In this document: positions 1-8,046 of the stretch, in pieces
How the letters are laid out: each line of letters starts with the position of its first letter
Numbering within the stretch: the first letter of the stretch is position 1
Origin: Arthrobacter rhombi
GTDB taxonomy: Bacteria; Actinomycetota; Actinomycetes; Actinomycetales; Micrococcaceae
NCBI RefSeq assembly: GCF_900163545.1
Contig: NZ_FUHW01000032.1
Coordinates: 62,001 to 126,000, forward strand
DNA: 64,000 bases
Reading direction: 5' to 3'
Made by a program: the position numbers and the translations under genes
The notes under the pieces: generated by a model
Told to the model about the DNA's origin: nothing
The model's database searches: none
Seen by the model: the letters and a program-made list of their open reading frames with translations, nothing else

Positions 1-1197
1 GATGATGGCCGCCGCGCCGCGGACCTGGGCGCGCAGGCCCAGGATATCGCCCAGGGTGCCGGAGCCCTTTTCGCCGCGGGCCTCCATGACCAGGATCTCG
101 CCCTCGTTCACCGAGTCGATGGCCCGCTTCTGGGCGTTGAAGCCACCACCGTGGGACTTGAACAGGTCCTCGCGGTTGGGGACGAAGCGCAGGGTCCGCG
201 CGGTGCCGATGACCTTGCGTCCGGTCTTGGTCGGGTGCAGGCCATCGATCGAGACGTTGTTCAGCCCGTGCTTGCGCAGCGTGGCGGAGATCGTGGCGGT
301 GGCCACGGCGTTCAGCTTCGCCTTGAGCTCATCGGTGAGGACGACGGCAGGAGACTGCTCGGTGGAGTCGTCGGCTGCGGGGGAGAGGGCTCCGGCGGTG
401 GAGGCTGCCTCGCGGGAGCCGTAGGCGTCGATGAGGTCGGTTTCGGAGAGCCGGGGCTGATTCCCGAAGCTGCCCATCGCCGTGGTGCCCTGGGTGACCG
501 GGGTGGACAGCCGGCCGGTGCTCAGGCCCGAGGCCGGGTCGTCGACCTCGACCTCGACGGTATCCCCGGGGACGATGACCGAGGAGCCGGCGGGGGTGCC
601 GGTGAGGATGACGTCCCCGGGTTCCAGCGTCATCAGCTGGGAGAGGTCGGCGACCATGCGGGCGAAGTCGAAGATCAGTCCCGCGGTGGTGTCGTCCTGG
701 ACGAGTTCGTCGTTGACCCAGGTGCGGATGCGCAGGTTCGACGGGTCGATGGAGGCCGCCGGCAGAAGGGCCGGGCCGATGGGGGTGAAGCCGTCGCCGG
801 ATTTGGAGCGGACGTTGGAGCCTTTATCCGCGTATTTCATGTCGTAGACGCCCAGATCGTTCGACGCGGTGACCCCGCCGACGTGGGCCCAGGCCTGATC
901 GGGGGAGACCCGGCGGGCCGTGGTGCCGATGACCAAGGCGATCTCGCCTTCGAAGGCCAGGGCCTCGGTGCCGGCGGGGCGTTCGACCCCGGTGCCGGAG
1001 ACCGAAAGCGAGGAAGCGGCCTTCATGAAGTAGGAAGGATGCTCCGGGGTGCGCCCGCGCTGGGCGGCCCGGGAGGCATAGCTGAGGTGGACGGCCAGCA
1101 CCTTGCCGACCGCGTCGATCATGGACTCGTCGACCGGGACGGTCCCGGCTGCGCCCTGTTCGCCGGTGTTCGCTACGGGGTTCTGCTCCAACGCCAC
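1..1197 (-). CDS. FAH-family hydrolase fused to an RraA-like domain (partial, 3' end outside window)
   Basis: The reading frame starts at a GTG at 1197 with an AGGAGG ribosome site at 1202-1207 and runs off the left edge; 399 codons are visible. Residues about 30-255 are a fumarylacetoacetate-hydrolase fold: the metal-binding pair sits in AFEGEIALVIG (E83, E85), followed by a NDLGVYDMKYADKGSN segment and LTGTPAGSS. From about residue 285 a second domain resembles RraA/HMG-aldolase proteins, with IDSVNEGEILVMEARG and GTLGDILGLRAQVRGAA. FAH enzymes hydrolyse, hydrate or decarboxylate beta-diketo or 2-oxo acids; RraA-like aldolases split 4-hydroxy-2-oxo acids. The two together suggest sequential steps in breakdown of an aromatic or sugar-acid intermediate, which is inference. 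The remaining RraA C-terminus and downstream operon partners lie outside the window. Confidence 0.85.
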   Translation of the reverse strand, partial: MALEQNPVANTGEQGAAGTVPVDESMIDAVGKVLAVHLSYASRAAQRGRTPEHPSYFMKAASSLSVSGTGVERPAGTEALAFEGEIALVIGTTARRVSPDQAWAHVGGVTASNDLGVYDMKYADKGSNVRSKSGDGFTPIGPALLPAASIDPSNLRIRTWVNDELVQDDTTAGLIFDFARMVADLSQLMTLEPGDVILTGTPAGSSVIVPGDTVEVEVDDPASGLSTGRLSTPVTQGTTAMGSFGNQPRLSETDLIDAYGSREAASTAGALSPAADDSTEQSPAVVLTDELKAKLNAVATATISATLRKHGLNNVSIDGLHPTKTGRKVIGTARTLRFVPNREDLFKSHGGGFNAQKRAIDSVNEGEILVMEARGEKGSGTLGDILGLRAQVRGAAAII

Positions 1198-1219
1198 GGT
1201 TCCTCCTGTAATGTACGAA

Positions 1220-1231
1220 ATCGTATACGAT
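1220..1231. promoter_or_regulatory. 12-bp perfect palindrome ATCGTATACGAT, candidate GntR-type operator
   Basis: ATCGTATACGAT is its own reverse complement and lies 23 bases upstream of the GTG of the FAH-RraA gene, where promoter and operator are expected. Operators centred on GTATAC are common for FadR/VanR-subfamily GntR regulators of acid catabolism. No such regulator is in the window, so the binding protein is inferred. Confidence 0.45.
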
Positions 1232-1333
1232 CTATCATGCCCTGTGGACCAGGTCACGTCAAGGACTGCAGGGCTTGTTGTTGCTCCCGTCTGTCGCGGG
1301 TCCGGCGGGGCGAGTGACGTCGTAGATGATGCG

Positions 1334-1362
1334 TTGTGATGCGCCGTAAACCCGCGTATCAT
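1334..1362 (+). promoter_or_regulatory. Promoter of the RES/Xre toxin-antitoxin pair, probably leaderless
   Basis: TTGTGA (1334-1339) and TATCAT (1357-1362) are 17 bases apart. The expected transcription start, 7 bases after the -10 box, falls on the A of the ATG at 1369, so the antitoxin mRNA would have no 5' leader. This also argues against the upstream in-frame ATG at 1336, which would lie inside the -35 box. Confidence 0.55.
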
Positions 1363-1368
1363 TGGGGG

Positions 1369-1980
1369 ATGGAGGCCATGAACACGGAGAGCTCGATGGA
1401 CATCGTTCGTGACCGCATTGCGCGTGCACTAGAACATCGTCACGCTGCGATTTCAGCCGATGTTGTTCTGGAGGTCCTCGACGAAGCGCTCGGTACTTCT
1501 GAAGGACTCACGGCAGGTGAGCGGGAGTTCCTCATCGAGCATGGCGGGGCCACGAGCGAAGACTTCACGCCCGAGGCAGGAAACTTCTCACGTTTGGAAG
1601 TCGCGAAGCGCCAGACGGAAGCGGTGAGGCAGGCTCGGGACCGGGCGCTGACGACTTCTGAGGTGGCTCGTTTGCTCGGCCGGGAGCCGTCGAATGTGCG
1701 TCGCTCCCTCGCGAGGGGAGATCTGTACAGCGTTGGCTCAGCCACGACGAGTAGGGAGCGCCTGTTCCCGGAATGGCAGATCACTGGGGATGGGCGGATC
1801 CTGCCCGGTCTTCGTCACATTTTGACTGCTCTTCCTGACGACTACCACCCACTCGATGTGGAGGCATTTATGGTTGACCCGCAGGAGCCACTTGGCGGTC
1901 GTTCGCCGGTTGAGTGGTTGTCGGGAGGCGGGGAACCGGAAACCGTGGTCGGGATCGCCGACGTGCTGGGTTGGGCGTGA
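1369..1980 (+). CDS. Xre/MbcA/ParS-type antitoxin of a RES toxin-antitoxin pair
   Basis: A 203-residue protein. The C-terminal half carries a helix-turn-helix (LTTSEVARLLGREPSNVRRS, about residues 97-116), then a tract with RLFPEWQI, LPGLRHIL and SPVEWLSGG, the usual arrangement of actinobacterial RES-associated antitoxins. Its stop overlaps the GTG of the toxin (GTGA), the tight coupling typical of such pairs. It should bind and neutralise the toxin and repress the shared promoter. The start at 1369 is chosen from the promoter; ATG 1378 and ATG 1396 (GGAG 6 bases upstream) are alternatives. The roughly 95-residue helical N-terminal part is longer than in short ParS-like antitoxins. Confidence 0.8.
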   Translation: MEAMNTESSMDIVRDRIARALEHRHAAISADVVLEVLDEALGTSEGLTAGEREFLIEHGGATSEDFTPEAGNFSRLEVAKRQTEAVRQARDRALTTSEVARLLGREPSNVRRSLARGDLYSVGSATTSRERLFPEWQITGDGRILPGLRHILTALPDDYHPLDVEAFMVDPQEPLGGRSPVEWLSGGGEPETVVGIADVLGWA

Positions 1981-2600
1981 CAGCCAAGAATCCGCAACGG
2001 CCGGACCGGCCGTTGACACTGGCTCTCGGGGACATCTGCCAACACGTCGGGCCACTCTGGCGCATCCATCGAGTCAACGGGACCCACCGGATGGCTTGGA
2101 ATGGACTTCGCGATTTTGGTCCACTTCAACAGTTTCGCTGGGAACCGCATCCCCTACCCAGAGGACATCATCCTGGTGTTGGCATCTCGTACACGGCGAT
2201 CGACCCTACGACGGCGTTTGCCGAGGTGTTCCAAGGGCGCCGCGCCGTCACCCTGACGGATCAGTACGTGTTGACCGCCTGGATGCCGTCACGGAGTCTG
2301 GAATTGCTCGACCTGACGGCAAACCACTGGGCGCTGCATCACGGCGCGTCCGCATCATTACCGGCAGCGCCGAAAAGCACCTGTCGAAACTGGGCAGAAA
2401 GAATCCATGTCGAGTTGGGGAGCCGAATCGACGGACTCCACGTGCCTTCCACGTTGACGGGGAATCCCGTGGTCGTATTGTTCGCCCGCGCGGCCACAGC
2501 CTTTCCGGCAGCTCCGAGCCTCTCGCGGCCGTTGACCCACGTTTCCGTGGAGCAGATGGCGCTCAAGGCTGCGGACACGTTGCGGTGGCCCCTTCGCTGA
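1977..2600 (+). CDS. RES-domain toxin, probable NAD+-degrading enzyme
   Basis: A 207-residue protein starting at a GTG that overlaps the antitoxin stop. The RES fold is visible: an early Arg-rich strand (LWRIHRVNG), the GISYTAIDPTTAFAEVFQ segment supplying the conserved Tyr and Glu, and the ELLDLT strand. Characterised members (M. tuberculosis MbcT; Pseudomonas and Photorhabdus Res) deplete cellular NAD+ by phosphorolysis or hydrolysis. Which reaction this one performs cannot be read from sequence. Partner and layout support a type II toxin-antitoxin pair. The usual GRFN-like motif is altered (QFRWEPHP), so activity is likely but not certain. Confidence 0.78.
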   Translation: MTAKNPQRPDRPLTLALGDICQHVGPLWRIHRVNGTHRMAWNGLRDFGPLQQFRWEPHPLPRGHHPGVGISYTAIDPTTAFAEVFQGRRAVTLTDQYVLTAWMPSRSLELLDLTANHWALHHGASASLPAAPKSTCRNWAERIHVELGSRIDGLHVPSTLTGNPVVVLFARAATAFPAAPSLSRPLTHVSVEQMALKAADTLRWPLR

Positions 2601-2826
2601 AGAGTGGACAGGTTCGCTGCCTACCGTCTCGGTGAGCTGCGGCGGCAGGTCGTCGTTGGGGGACAGGAGACGCGCCCCGCAGGGCCCATCAAGGGCGAAG
2701 CCGCAGCGGAACACCGTCGACGGTCAAGATGGCGCCGAGGAGGCCACCATGGATTCCCGGTCCGATCTCGCCCCGATGCGATACTGCAGCTAGGCTCGTC
2801 CGACCCGCCCCTGAGGAGACCACCGC

Positions 2827-4092
2827 ATGAACGACATCCGCCCCATTGAGCGCCCGGAGGCCGGTGGTTGGACCCAGCTCGCCTCCGCATCCCAGATCCA
2901 GGCGCAACCACGGACCGGCGAGCCGTTCGCGATCGCCGTCAAGGCCAACATCGCTGTGCGCGGGTTCCATCGCTCGGCCGGCTGCCGTGGCCTGGACCTC
3001 GGGCCCGAGGAGGCCGACGCCCCCGTCGTGGCCGCACTGCGGGAGGCAGGCGCCGTCGTCGCGGGCATCACGAACATGCACGAGCTCGCCTTCGGGATCA
3101 CGTCGAAAAACGCCGTCTTCGGTCCGGTGAGGAACCCCGTCGATCCCACCCGCGCGGCCGGCGGTTCCTCCGGTGGCAGTGCTGCCGCCGTGGCCCGCGG
3201 CGACGTGCCGGTGGCTTTGGGTACCGACACCGGGGGATCGGTGACGATCCCGGCCAGCCTGTGCGGGGTGGTCGGTTTCCGGCCAAGTACCGGCCGGTGG
3301 CCCGCTGCCGGTTTGGTCGGCCTGTCCTGGACGCGGGACACCCCGGGCCTGTTCGCTCGCACCGTGGCCGACATCGATCGCCTCGACGCAGTCGTTGCGC
3401 CGGGCACCGACGGTGGCACGCCCACCTCCCGTCCACGTCTGGGGATACCGGAGGAGCTGGTCGAGGAACTGGATCCGGCCACCGCATCCGCGTTCTCCGC
3501 GGCCCTTGACTCGTGGGGAAAGTCCATCGAGCCCGTTGACCTGGAGCTGGGCCGCGTTCTTGACCTGACACGGGCCGCCGAGATGCCGATCGTGTTGTGG
3601 GAGTCCCATCGCCTGCTGGCCGACGTCGCCGCCCGGGACTACGACCTGCCGCCCGAGGCAGCGTTCAAACGTCTGGTCGAATCCGTCGTCAGCCCCGACG
3701 TGCGCGCCGTCCTCGACGCCGAGCTGGCGCATCCGGTCACGACCGAGGAATACGCCCGCGCCCAGGCGGAGGTGGCCCGGGCTCGCATCGCGTATGCGCA
3801 GCTGCTGGCGCGGCACTCCGTGGACGGCTTGATGTTCCCCGGCACTCCGGCCCCGGCACCGCTACTGGGGCAGGACGAGACGGTCGAACACCTCGGCGGG
3901 CCGGTATCCACCTTCGGCCTCTACACGCGCAACACCGGGCAGGGAACGATGCTCGGGGCACCGATGCTGACCCTGCCGTCCTCTGTCGCGGCCGGCGGCC
4001 TTCCCGTGGGGATCACGGTGCAGGGGGCGTGCTTTGCCGACCGCGCGCTGCTGGCGTTGGGGCGACGCCTCGAGCAGCCGCTGGGCCGCTGA
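2827..4092 (+). CDS. Amidase signature family hydrolase
   Basis: A 421-residue protein with GAGGAG upstream of the ATG. The amidase-signature triad is complete: Lys39 in FAIAVKANIAVRG, the cis-Ser in GGSSGGS (about 114-115) and the nucleophile Ser138 in LGTDTGGSVTIPAS. The family hydrolyses amides, carbamoyl or allophanate-type bonds; at about 420 residues it is slightly shorter than GatA. Neighbours (a toxin pair upstream, a convergent hydrolase downstream) give no pathway, and there is no GatC/GatB, so a role in tRNA amidation is unlikely. Substrate unknown. The 226 bases upstream hold no other gene I can support. Confidence 0.85.
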   Translation: MNDIRPIERPEAGGWTQLASASQIQAQPRTGEPFAIAVKANIAVRGFHRSAGCRGLDLGPEEADAPVVAALREAGAVVAGITNMHELAFGITSKNAVFGPVRNPVDPTRAAGGSSGGSAAAVARGDVPVALGTDTGGSVTIPASLCGVVGFRPSTGRWPAAGLVGLSWTRDTPGLFARTVADIDRLDAVVAPGTDGGTPTSRPRLGIPEELVEELDPATASAFSAALDSWGKSIEPVDLELGRVLDLTRAAEMPIVLWESHRLLADVAARDYDLPPEAAFKRLVESVVSPDVRAVLDAELAHPVTTEEYARAQAEVARARIAYAQLLARHSVDGLMFPGTPAPAPLLGQDETVEHLGGPVSTFGLYTRNTGQGTMLGAPMLTLPSSVAAGGLPVGITVQGACFADRALLALGRRLEQPLGR

Positions 4093-4156
4093 ACGCTGAT
4101 GACCGCCCGGTTCAGGGGTGGCCATCGATCATCGTCGGTCCCGCGGAGACGGAGTG

Positions 4157-5014
4157 TCAGCCGTTGATGAACTCCACCGCGCCCTGCTTATAAGCCCGCG
4201 AGGTCACCGCATTGGCGTGGGTGCGCACCGGCAGGAGCAGCTCGCGGACGTCCGCCTCGGCGCCCTGGTGCTTCCGAGCCAGCTCCACCAGCTGCGGCAG
4301 GGTCGCCGCCAGCTCGTCGCGCTCGCCGGCCACCAGCAGCACTGGCATCGAGGGCACGGCCTCGGACGGGTCGAACGGCTCTGACTTGATGGCTTCGATC
4401 AGGGACAGCATGGAGAACATGTTGTTCGTGGGCACCAGCTGCGCCATGCGCACCAGTTCCGCCGTTGTCGGATCCTCGATCTCTTCTCCGCCGGAGAGGT
4501 GCTCCCGGGCAGCGTCGAGGTCGAAGTCCGAGAGCGGGTCGTTGCGCGCCGGTCCGCCCAGGACCAGGCGGTGCACCAGCTGGGGTTGGGTGCCGGCGAA
4601 CTCCCACCCCAGGCGTGAACCCAGCGAGTAGCCCAACACGTCCACCCCCGAGGCTGGATCCTCCTCGGCCAGCGGCCTGACGTGCTGGTCCTGCAGGATC
4701 TGCAGGATCTCGGCACGGATCCTGCTGGGGGTGTAGGCATCCAGATCATCCGGTGCCGGGCTGAGCCCATGCCCGGGCAAATCCACGGCGATGACCTTGC
4801 GGCCGGCGTCGTTCAGGGCGGTGATCCACCCGGTGGCGACCCAGTTCAGCTCGGTGGAGGAGGCGAAGCCGTGGATGAGCAGGACCGGGCGGGCTCCGGA
4901 ATCATCCCCTGCGGAGAAGATCCGTACGGTCAGGGAGTTCTCGGTGCCCTCGACCCGGTGCTCGGCCTCGTGGTGGGCCGTGGCTGCCGCCGTGCCGTTC
5001 TCGGCTGGAGCCAC
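4157..5014 (-). CDS. Alpha/beta hydrolase, last gene of the 2-oxoacid dehydrogenase operon (AcoC C-terminal-domain-like)
   Basis: A 285-residue protein with a GTG start two bases after the stop of the lipoyl protein. The alpha/beta-hydrolase triad is visible: Ser130 in VLGYSLGS, Asp233 in VAGERDE and His266 in VRTHANAV, plus the oxyanion strand VLLIHGF (44-50). In acetoin dehydrogenases the E2 subunit AcoC is a lipoyl domain fused to exactly this kind of hydrolase instead of the usual CoA-acyltransferase core. Here the two halves are separate genes in the same order, so this protein may act as the acyl-releasing or acyl-transferring partner. That role is inference. Confidence 0.8.
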   Translation of the reverse strand: MAPAENGTAAATAHHEAEHRVEGTENSLTVRIFSAGDDSGARPVLLIHGFASSTELNWVATGWITALNDAGRKVIAVDLPGHGLSPAPDDLDAYTPSRIRAEILQILQDQHVRPLAEEDPASGVDVLGYSLGSRLGWEFAGTQPQLVHRLVLGGPARNDPLSDFDLDAAREHLSGGEEIEDPTTAELVRMAQLVPTNNMFSMLSLIEAIKSEPFDPSEAVPSMPVLLVAGERDELAATLPQLVELARKHQGAEADVRELLLPVRTHANAVTSRAYKQGAVEFING

Positions 5015-5016
5015 GA

Positions 5017-5346
5017 TCAGTCCTCATCCAGGTTTGCGCTCAGGCGCACCCGGCGCTTCGGGGCGGCCTCCTGCGGCACGGTGCCCACGATGCCTGCGGT
5101 GTCATCGGCCACCTCGAAGACGATGAGTTCCTCACCGACGTTGATCGTGTCACCGGGTTCTCCGTGGATGCGCAGCACTTTGCCCGCCTGCGGGGAGGGC
5201 AGCTCGAGTGAGCTCTTGGTCGTCTCGACCTCGACGAGCGGCTGGTTGCGTTCGACCTGGTCGCCGACGGCCACGATCCACTCGAGCACGGTGGCATCGA
5301 TGAGGCCTTCACCCAGATCGGGTAGTGGGAAGGAAATTTCAGCCAC
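5017..5346 (-). CDS. Free-standing lipoyl carrier protein
   Basis: A 109-residue protein. The GTG start at 5346 lies inside the end of the E1 beta gene (8-base overlap). The lipoyl domain covers residues 1-78: FPLPDLGEGL at the N-terminus, the lipoylated lysine K44 in VEVETTKSSLEL, and the PQAGKVLRIHGEPGDTINVG hairpin. After a short linker there is a basic tail and the end, so the E1/E3-binding domain and the roughly 230-residue acyltransferase core with its HxxxDG motif are absent. It should carry the acyl group from E1. No E3 gene is nearby, so lipoyl reoxidation must use one encoded elsewhere. Confidence 0.88.
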   Translation of the reverse strand: MAEISFPLPDLGEGLIDATVLEWIVAVGDQVERNQPLVEVETTKSSLELPSPQAGKVLRIHGEPGDTINVGEELIVFEVADDTAGIVGTVPQEAAPKRRVRLSANLDED

Positions 5347-6370
5347 GGCGGTACTCCAATACTCGTTGAATGCCGAACAGGATGCGGTCGATGTTGGGGA
5401 TGTACTCGTCCTCCAGATCACCTGAGGGATACGGTACGTCGAAACCGGTCACCCGCTCAACGGGTGCCTTGAGGACACCGAAGCAGGATTCGGAGACCAG
5501 CTGGGCGACTTCGGCGCCCAGGCCCGCGGTGCGAGGCCCCTCATGAACGACGACGGCGCGTTTGGTTTTGGACACCGAGGCGGCCAGACCGGCGGCGTCG
5601 ATGGGCTTGAGCCAGCGCAAGTCCAGGACCTCGATGCTGATGCCATCCTCTTCGGCCAATTCGGCGACCTGCAGGCAGCGGGCGACCATGGCACCCCAGG
5701 CGATGAGAGTCAGGTGACGGCCTTCGCGGGCGATGACCGAACCTTCCAGATCCCCGGGGTTCTCGGTGTCGACCTCGCCCTTCTGCCAGTAGCGGGACTT
5801 CGGTTCCATGAACATGACCGGATCGGGCATGAGGACCGACTTCTTGAGCAGGTGGTACGCCTGGTGCGGGTTCGCCGGGGAGACGACCTTGAGCCCGGGC
5901 ACGTGGGCGAAGAGCGACTCGAGGGACTCGGTGTGCATTTCGGGGGCGCGGATGCCACCGAAGGAGGGGACACGCAAGGTCACCGGCATCGGCAGGGTGC
6001 CGCGTGAACGGTAGTTCATCCGCCCCAGCTGGCAGACGATCTGGTTGATCGCCGGATAGGCGAAACCGTCGAACTGTACTTCGGGGATCGGATGCCAGCC
6101 GGCCATGGCCAGTCCGATGGACATGCCCAGGATGCCGGATTCGGCCAGCGGGGTGTCATAGACGCGGCTGCTGCCGTGCTTGGCCTGCAGTCCGTCGGTG
6201 ATGCGGAAGACGCCGCCGAGGCCGCCGACGTCCTCGCCGAAGATCATCGAACGCGGGTCTTCGGTCAACAGTTCGTCCAGGCCGCGGTTCAGGGCCTTCT
6301 GCATGGACATTTCGATGACGGTGTTTTCCATCGGACGCTCCTGCACGGTTGCGGTGGCCGGGTTAGACAT
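5339..6370 (-). CDS. 2-oxoacid dehydrogenase E1 component, beta subunit
   Basis: A 343-residue protein whose ATG overlaps the E1 alpha stop by eight bases. It shows the E1 beta hallmarks IEMSMQKALNRGLDELL, IFGEDVGGLGGVFRITDGL, DTPLAESGILGMSIGLAMAG, EVQFDGFAYPAINQIV and LDLRWLKPIDAAGLAASVSK. With the alpha subunit it forms the thiamine-diphosphate enzyme that decarboxylates a 2-oxoacid and reductively acylates lipoyl-lysine. Similarity is to branched-chain 2-oxoacid and acetoin-type E1 rather than homodimeric AceE. The exact substrate (branched-chain 2-oxoacids, pyruvate or acetoin) is not settled by sequence reading. Confidence 0.88.
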   Translation of the reverse strand: MSNPATATVQERPMENTVIEMSMQKALNRGLDELLTEDPRSMIFGEDVGGLGGVFRITDGLQAKHGSSRVYDTPLAESGILGMSIGLAMAGWHPIPEVQFDGFAYPAINQIVCQLGRMNYRSRGTLPMPVTLRVPSFGGIRAPEMHTESLESLFAHVPGLKVVSPANPHQAYHLLKKSVLMPDPVMFMEPKSRYWQKGEVDTENPGDLEGSVIAREGRHLTLIAWGAMVARCLQVAELAEEDGISIEVLDLRWLKPIDAAGLAASVSKTKRAVVVHEGPRTAGLGAEVAQLVSESCFGVLKAPVERVTGFDVPYPSGDLEDEYIPNIDRILFGIQRVLEYRRG

Positions 6371-7394
6371 GTTCGGATTCCTCTCGCCAGTTCGCGGCCT
6401 GGGCTGCTAGTGCTTCGGTGGGTTCCTGGAAGACGAAGTCGAACATCTCGGTGCCCGGGCGGGCGTCGAGGGCGTCGACGCCGAGACGGACCTGCTCGAC
6501 GAATTCGCCGGCCTGCTCGCTGATGGCGGCGACGGAGGTGTCATCGAGGGTACCGGCGGCACGCAGGGTGGCTTCGAGGCGGTTCAGCGGGTCCTCGCCG
6601 CCGTCACGCCGTTCGTCGTCGAGGCTGCGGTAGCGTCCCGGATCATCCGAGGTGGAGTGCGGTCCGCGGCGGTAGGTCATGGCCTCCACCACCGCCGGAC
6701 CGTTGCCGGCCCTGCCGTGTTCGACGGCGGCACGCACGGCACGGACCACGGCGACGACGTCGTTGCCGTCGACCTGGATCGAGGGGATCGCGTAGCCGGC
6801 ACCACGGGCGGAGACCGAGCCGCCGGCGACCTGGCGTTCGGTGGGAACCGAGATGGCCCACCCGTTGTTCTGCGTGAAGAAAACCACCGGGGCCTTGAAG
6901 ACCGAGGCGAAGTTCATGGCCTCGTGAACGTCGCCCTGCGAGCTGGCGCCGTCACCGAAATAGGTCAGGGCCACGTTGCCGGTGCCGTCAACGGTTTGTC
7001 CGTGGGCCCAGCCCACGGCGTGCAGCACCGAACCGGCCACGACGGCCTGAATGGGGGCCACATGGGTTTCGGCGGGATTCCACAGGCCACCATGCCAGGA
7101 GGCCTTATGGGTGGACATGTAATCCACCATGTCGATCCCTGCGGCCAGAGCGACGCCCATCTCGCGGTAAGTGGGGAAGGCGAAGTCGCGGGTGAAGTCC
7201 AGTGCGTAGGCGCTGCCCACCTGGGCTGCCTCCTGGCCTAGTTCCGGGGCATAGCCCGGCAGGATGCCTTGTCGCTGCCAGGCAATGGCGGCGACATCAA
7301 GCTGCCGGGTGCGCACCATCAGGCGGTACAGCTCAAGTAGTTCATCGGTGCCGAGCTCGTCGGCGTGCGGCTCAAGCCGGGGTGCATCGGTCAT
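6363..7394 (-). CDS. 2-oxoacid dehydrogenase E1 component, alpha subunit
   Basis: A 343-residue protein. The ATG at 7394 has GGGAG seven bases upstream; an in-frame extension to 7472 is rejected because it lacks a ribosome site and conserved residues. The ThDP-binding motif runs from GDG (147-149) to NN (176-177), and the YRRGPHSTSDDPGRYR loop near residue 260 matches the regulatory and active-site loop of branched-chain and pyruvate E1 alpha. It is the first gene of the operon E1 alpha, E1 beta, lipoyl, hydrolase, transcribed away from an Lrp-family regulator that may sense an amino acid or its 2-oxoacid. Confidence 0.88.
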   Translation of the reverse strand: MTDAPRLEPHADELGTDELLELYRLMVRTRQLDVAAIAWQRQGILPGYAPELGQEAAQVGSAYALDFTRDFAFPTYREMGVALAAGIDMVDYMSTHKASWHGGLWNPAETHVAPIQAVVAGSVLHAVGWAHGQTVDGTGNVALTYFGDGASSQGDVHEAMNFASVFKAPVVFFTQNNGWAISVPTERQVAGGSVSARGAGYAIPSIQVDGNDVVAVVRAVRAAVEHGRAGNGPAVVEAMTYRRGPHSTSDDPGRYRSLDDERRDGGEDPLNRLEATLRAAGTLDDTSVAAISEQAGEFVEQVRLGVDALDARPGTEMFDFVFQEPTEALAAQAANWREESEHV

Positions 7395-7550
7395 GTTCGA
7401 CTCCCAGTGGATTCGGTGAGGTGGGCTTGCTGTGACCCTAGTTACCACCTGTTTCATGCGCAATCGCATCAATCAATAACCAACAATCTGCGCAGAGTGT
7501 CTACGCTGGTACCGAGTCATCTATACATATTGTCTAGTTAAGGAGCGTCC

Positions 7551-8024
7551 ATGAAAATCGACGCATTGGATGCACGGATCCTGGGGGAGTTCTCCTCGGA
7601 CCCGCGGATGTCGGTGTTGGAGGCGTCGCGGGTTCTGGGGGTGGCCCGGGCGACGGTGCAGTCGCGGCTGGACAAGCTCACGCGGGAGGGCGTGATCACC
7701 GGTTGGGGGCCGCATCTCTCGGCCGAAGGGCTGGGATATCCGGTGCGTGCCTACTGTTCCCTGGCGATCGATCAGGACGCAGGGCACGACGGCGTGGCCG
7801 CCGCCCTGTCCCAGGTCCCCGAGGTGCTCGAACTGCATACCGTTTCGGGTGAAAGTGATCTCATGGCCTGCATTGTGGCCACGTCGAACGACGATCTGCA
7901 GCGGGTCCTGGACGCGATCATCGCGACCCGGACCGTGCTGCGCAGTTCCTCGTTGGTGGTGCTGAACTCACCGATCCCCTTGCGCATGCTGCCCCTGGCC
8001 CGGGCCGCGGCCCAGAGGGGCTGA
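7551..8024 (+). CDS. Lrp/AsnC-family transcriptional regulator
   Basis: A 157-residue protein with AAGGAG upstream of the ATG. The N-terminal winged helix-turn-helix (about 1-55) contains SVLEASRVLGVARATVQSRL, followed by the RAM ligand-binding domain with ELHTVSGESDLMACI. It is divergent from the 2-oxoacid dehydrogenase operon across a 156-base gap. Lrp-type regulators next to branched-chain 2-oxoacid dehydrogenase genes (BkdR-like) usually control them in response to amino acids, so it is the likely regulator of both directions. The gap is AT-rich near 7455-7550 but I could not fix a palindromic operator. Confidence 0.88.
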   Translation: MKIDALDARILGEFSSDPRMSVLEASRVLGVARATVQSRLDKLTREGVITGWGPHLSAEGLGYPVRAYCSLAIDQDAGHDGVAAALSQVPEVLELHTVSGESDLMACIVATSNDDLQRVLDAIIATRTVLRSSSLVVLNSPIPLRMLPLARAAAQRG

Positions 8025-8046
8025 GCCCTCAGGGTCGCTGGGCCGT

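Noticed and set aside
151..1317. Long plus-strand frame opposite the FAH-RraA gene
   Set aside because: The glycine/aspartate-rich translation is a shadow of the minus-strand gene, which has clear motifs, ribosome site and start.
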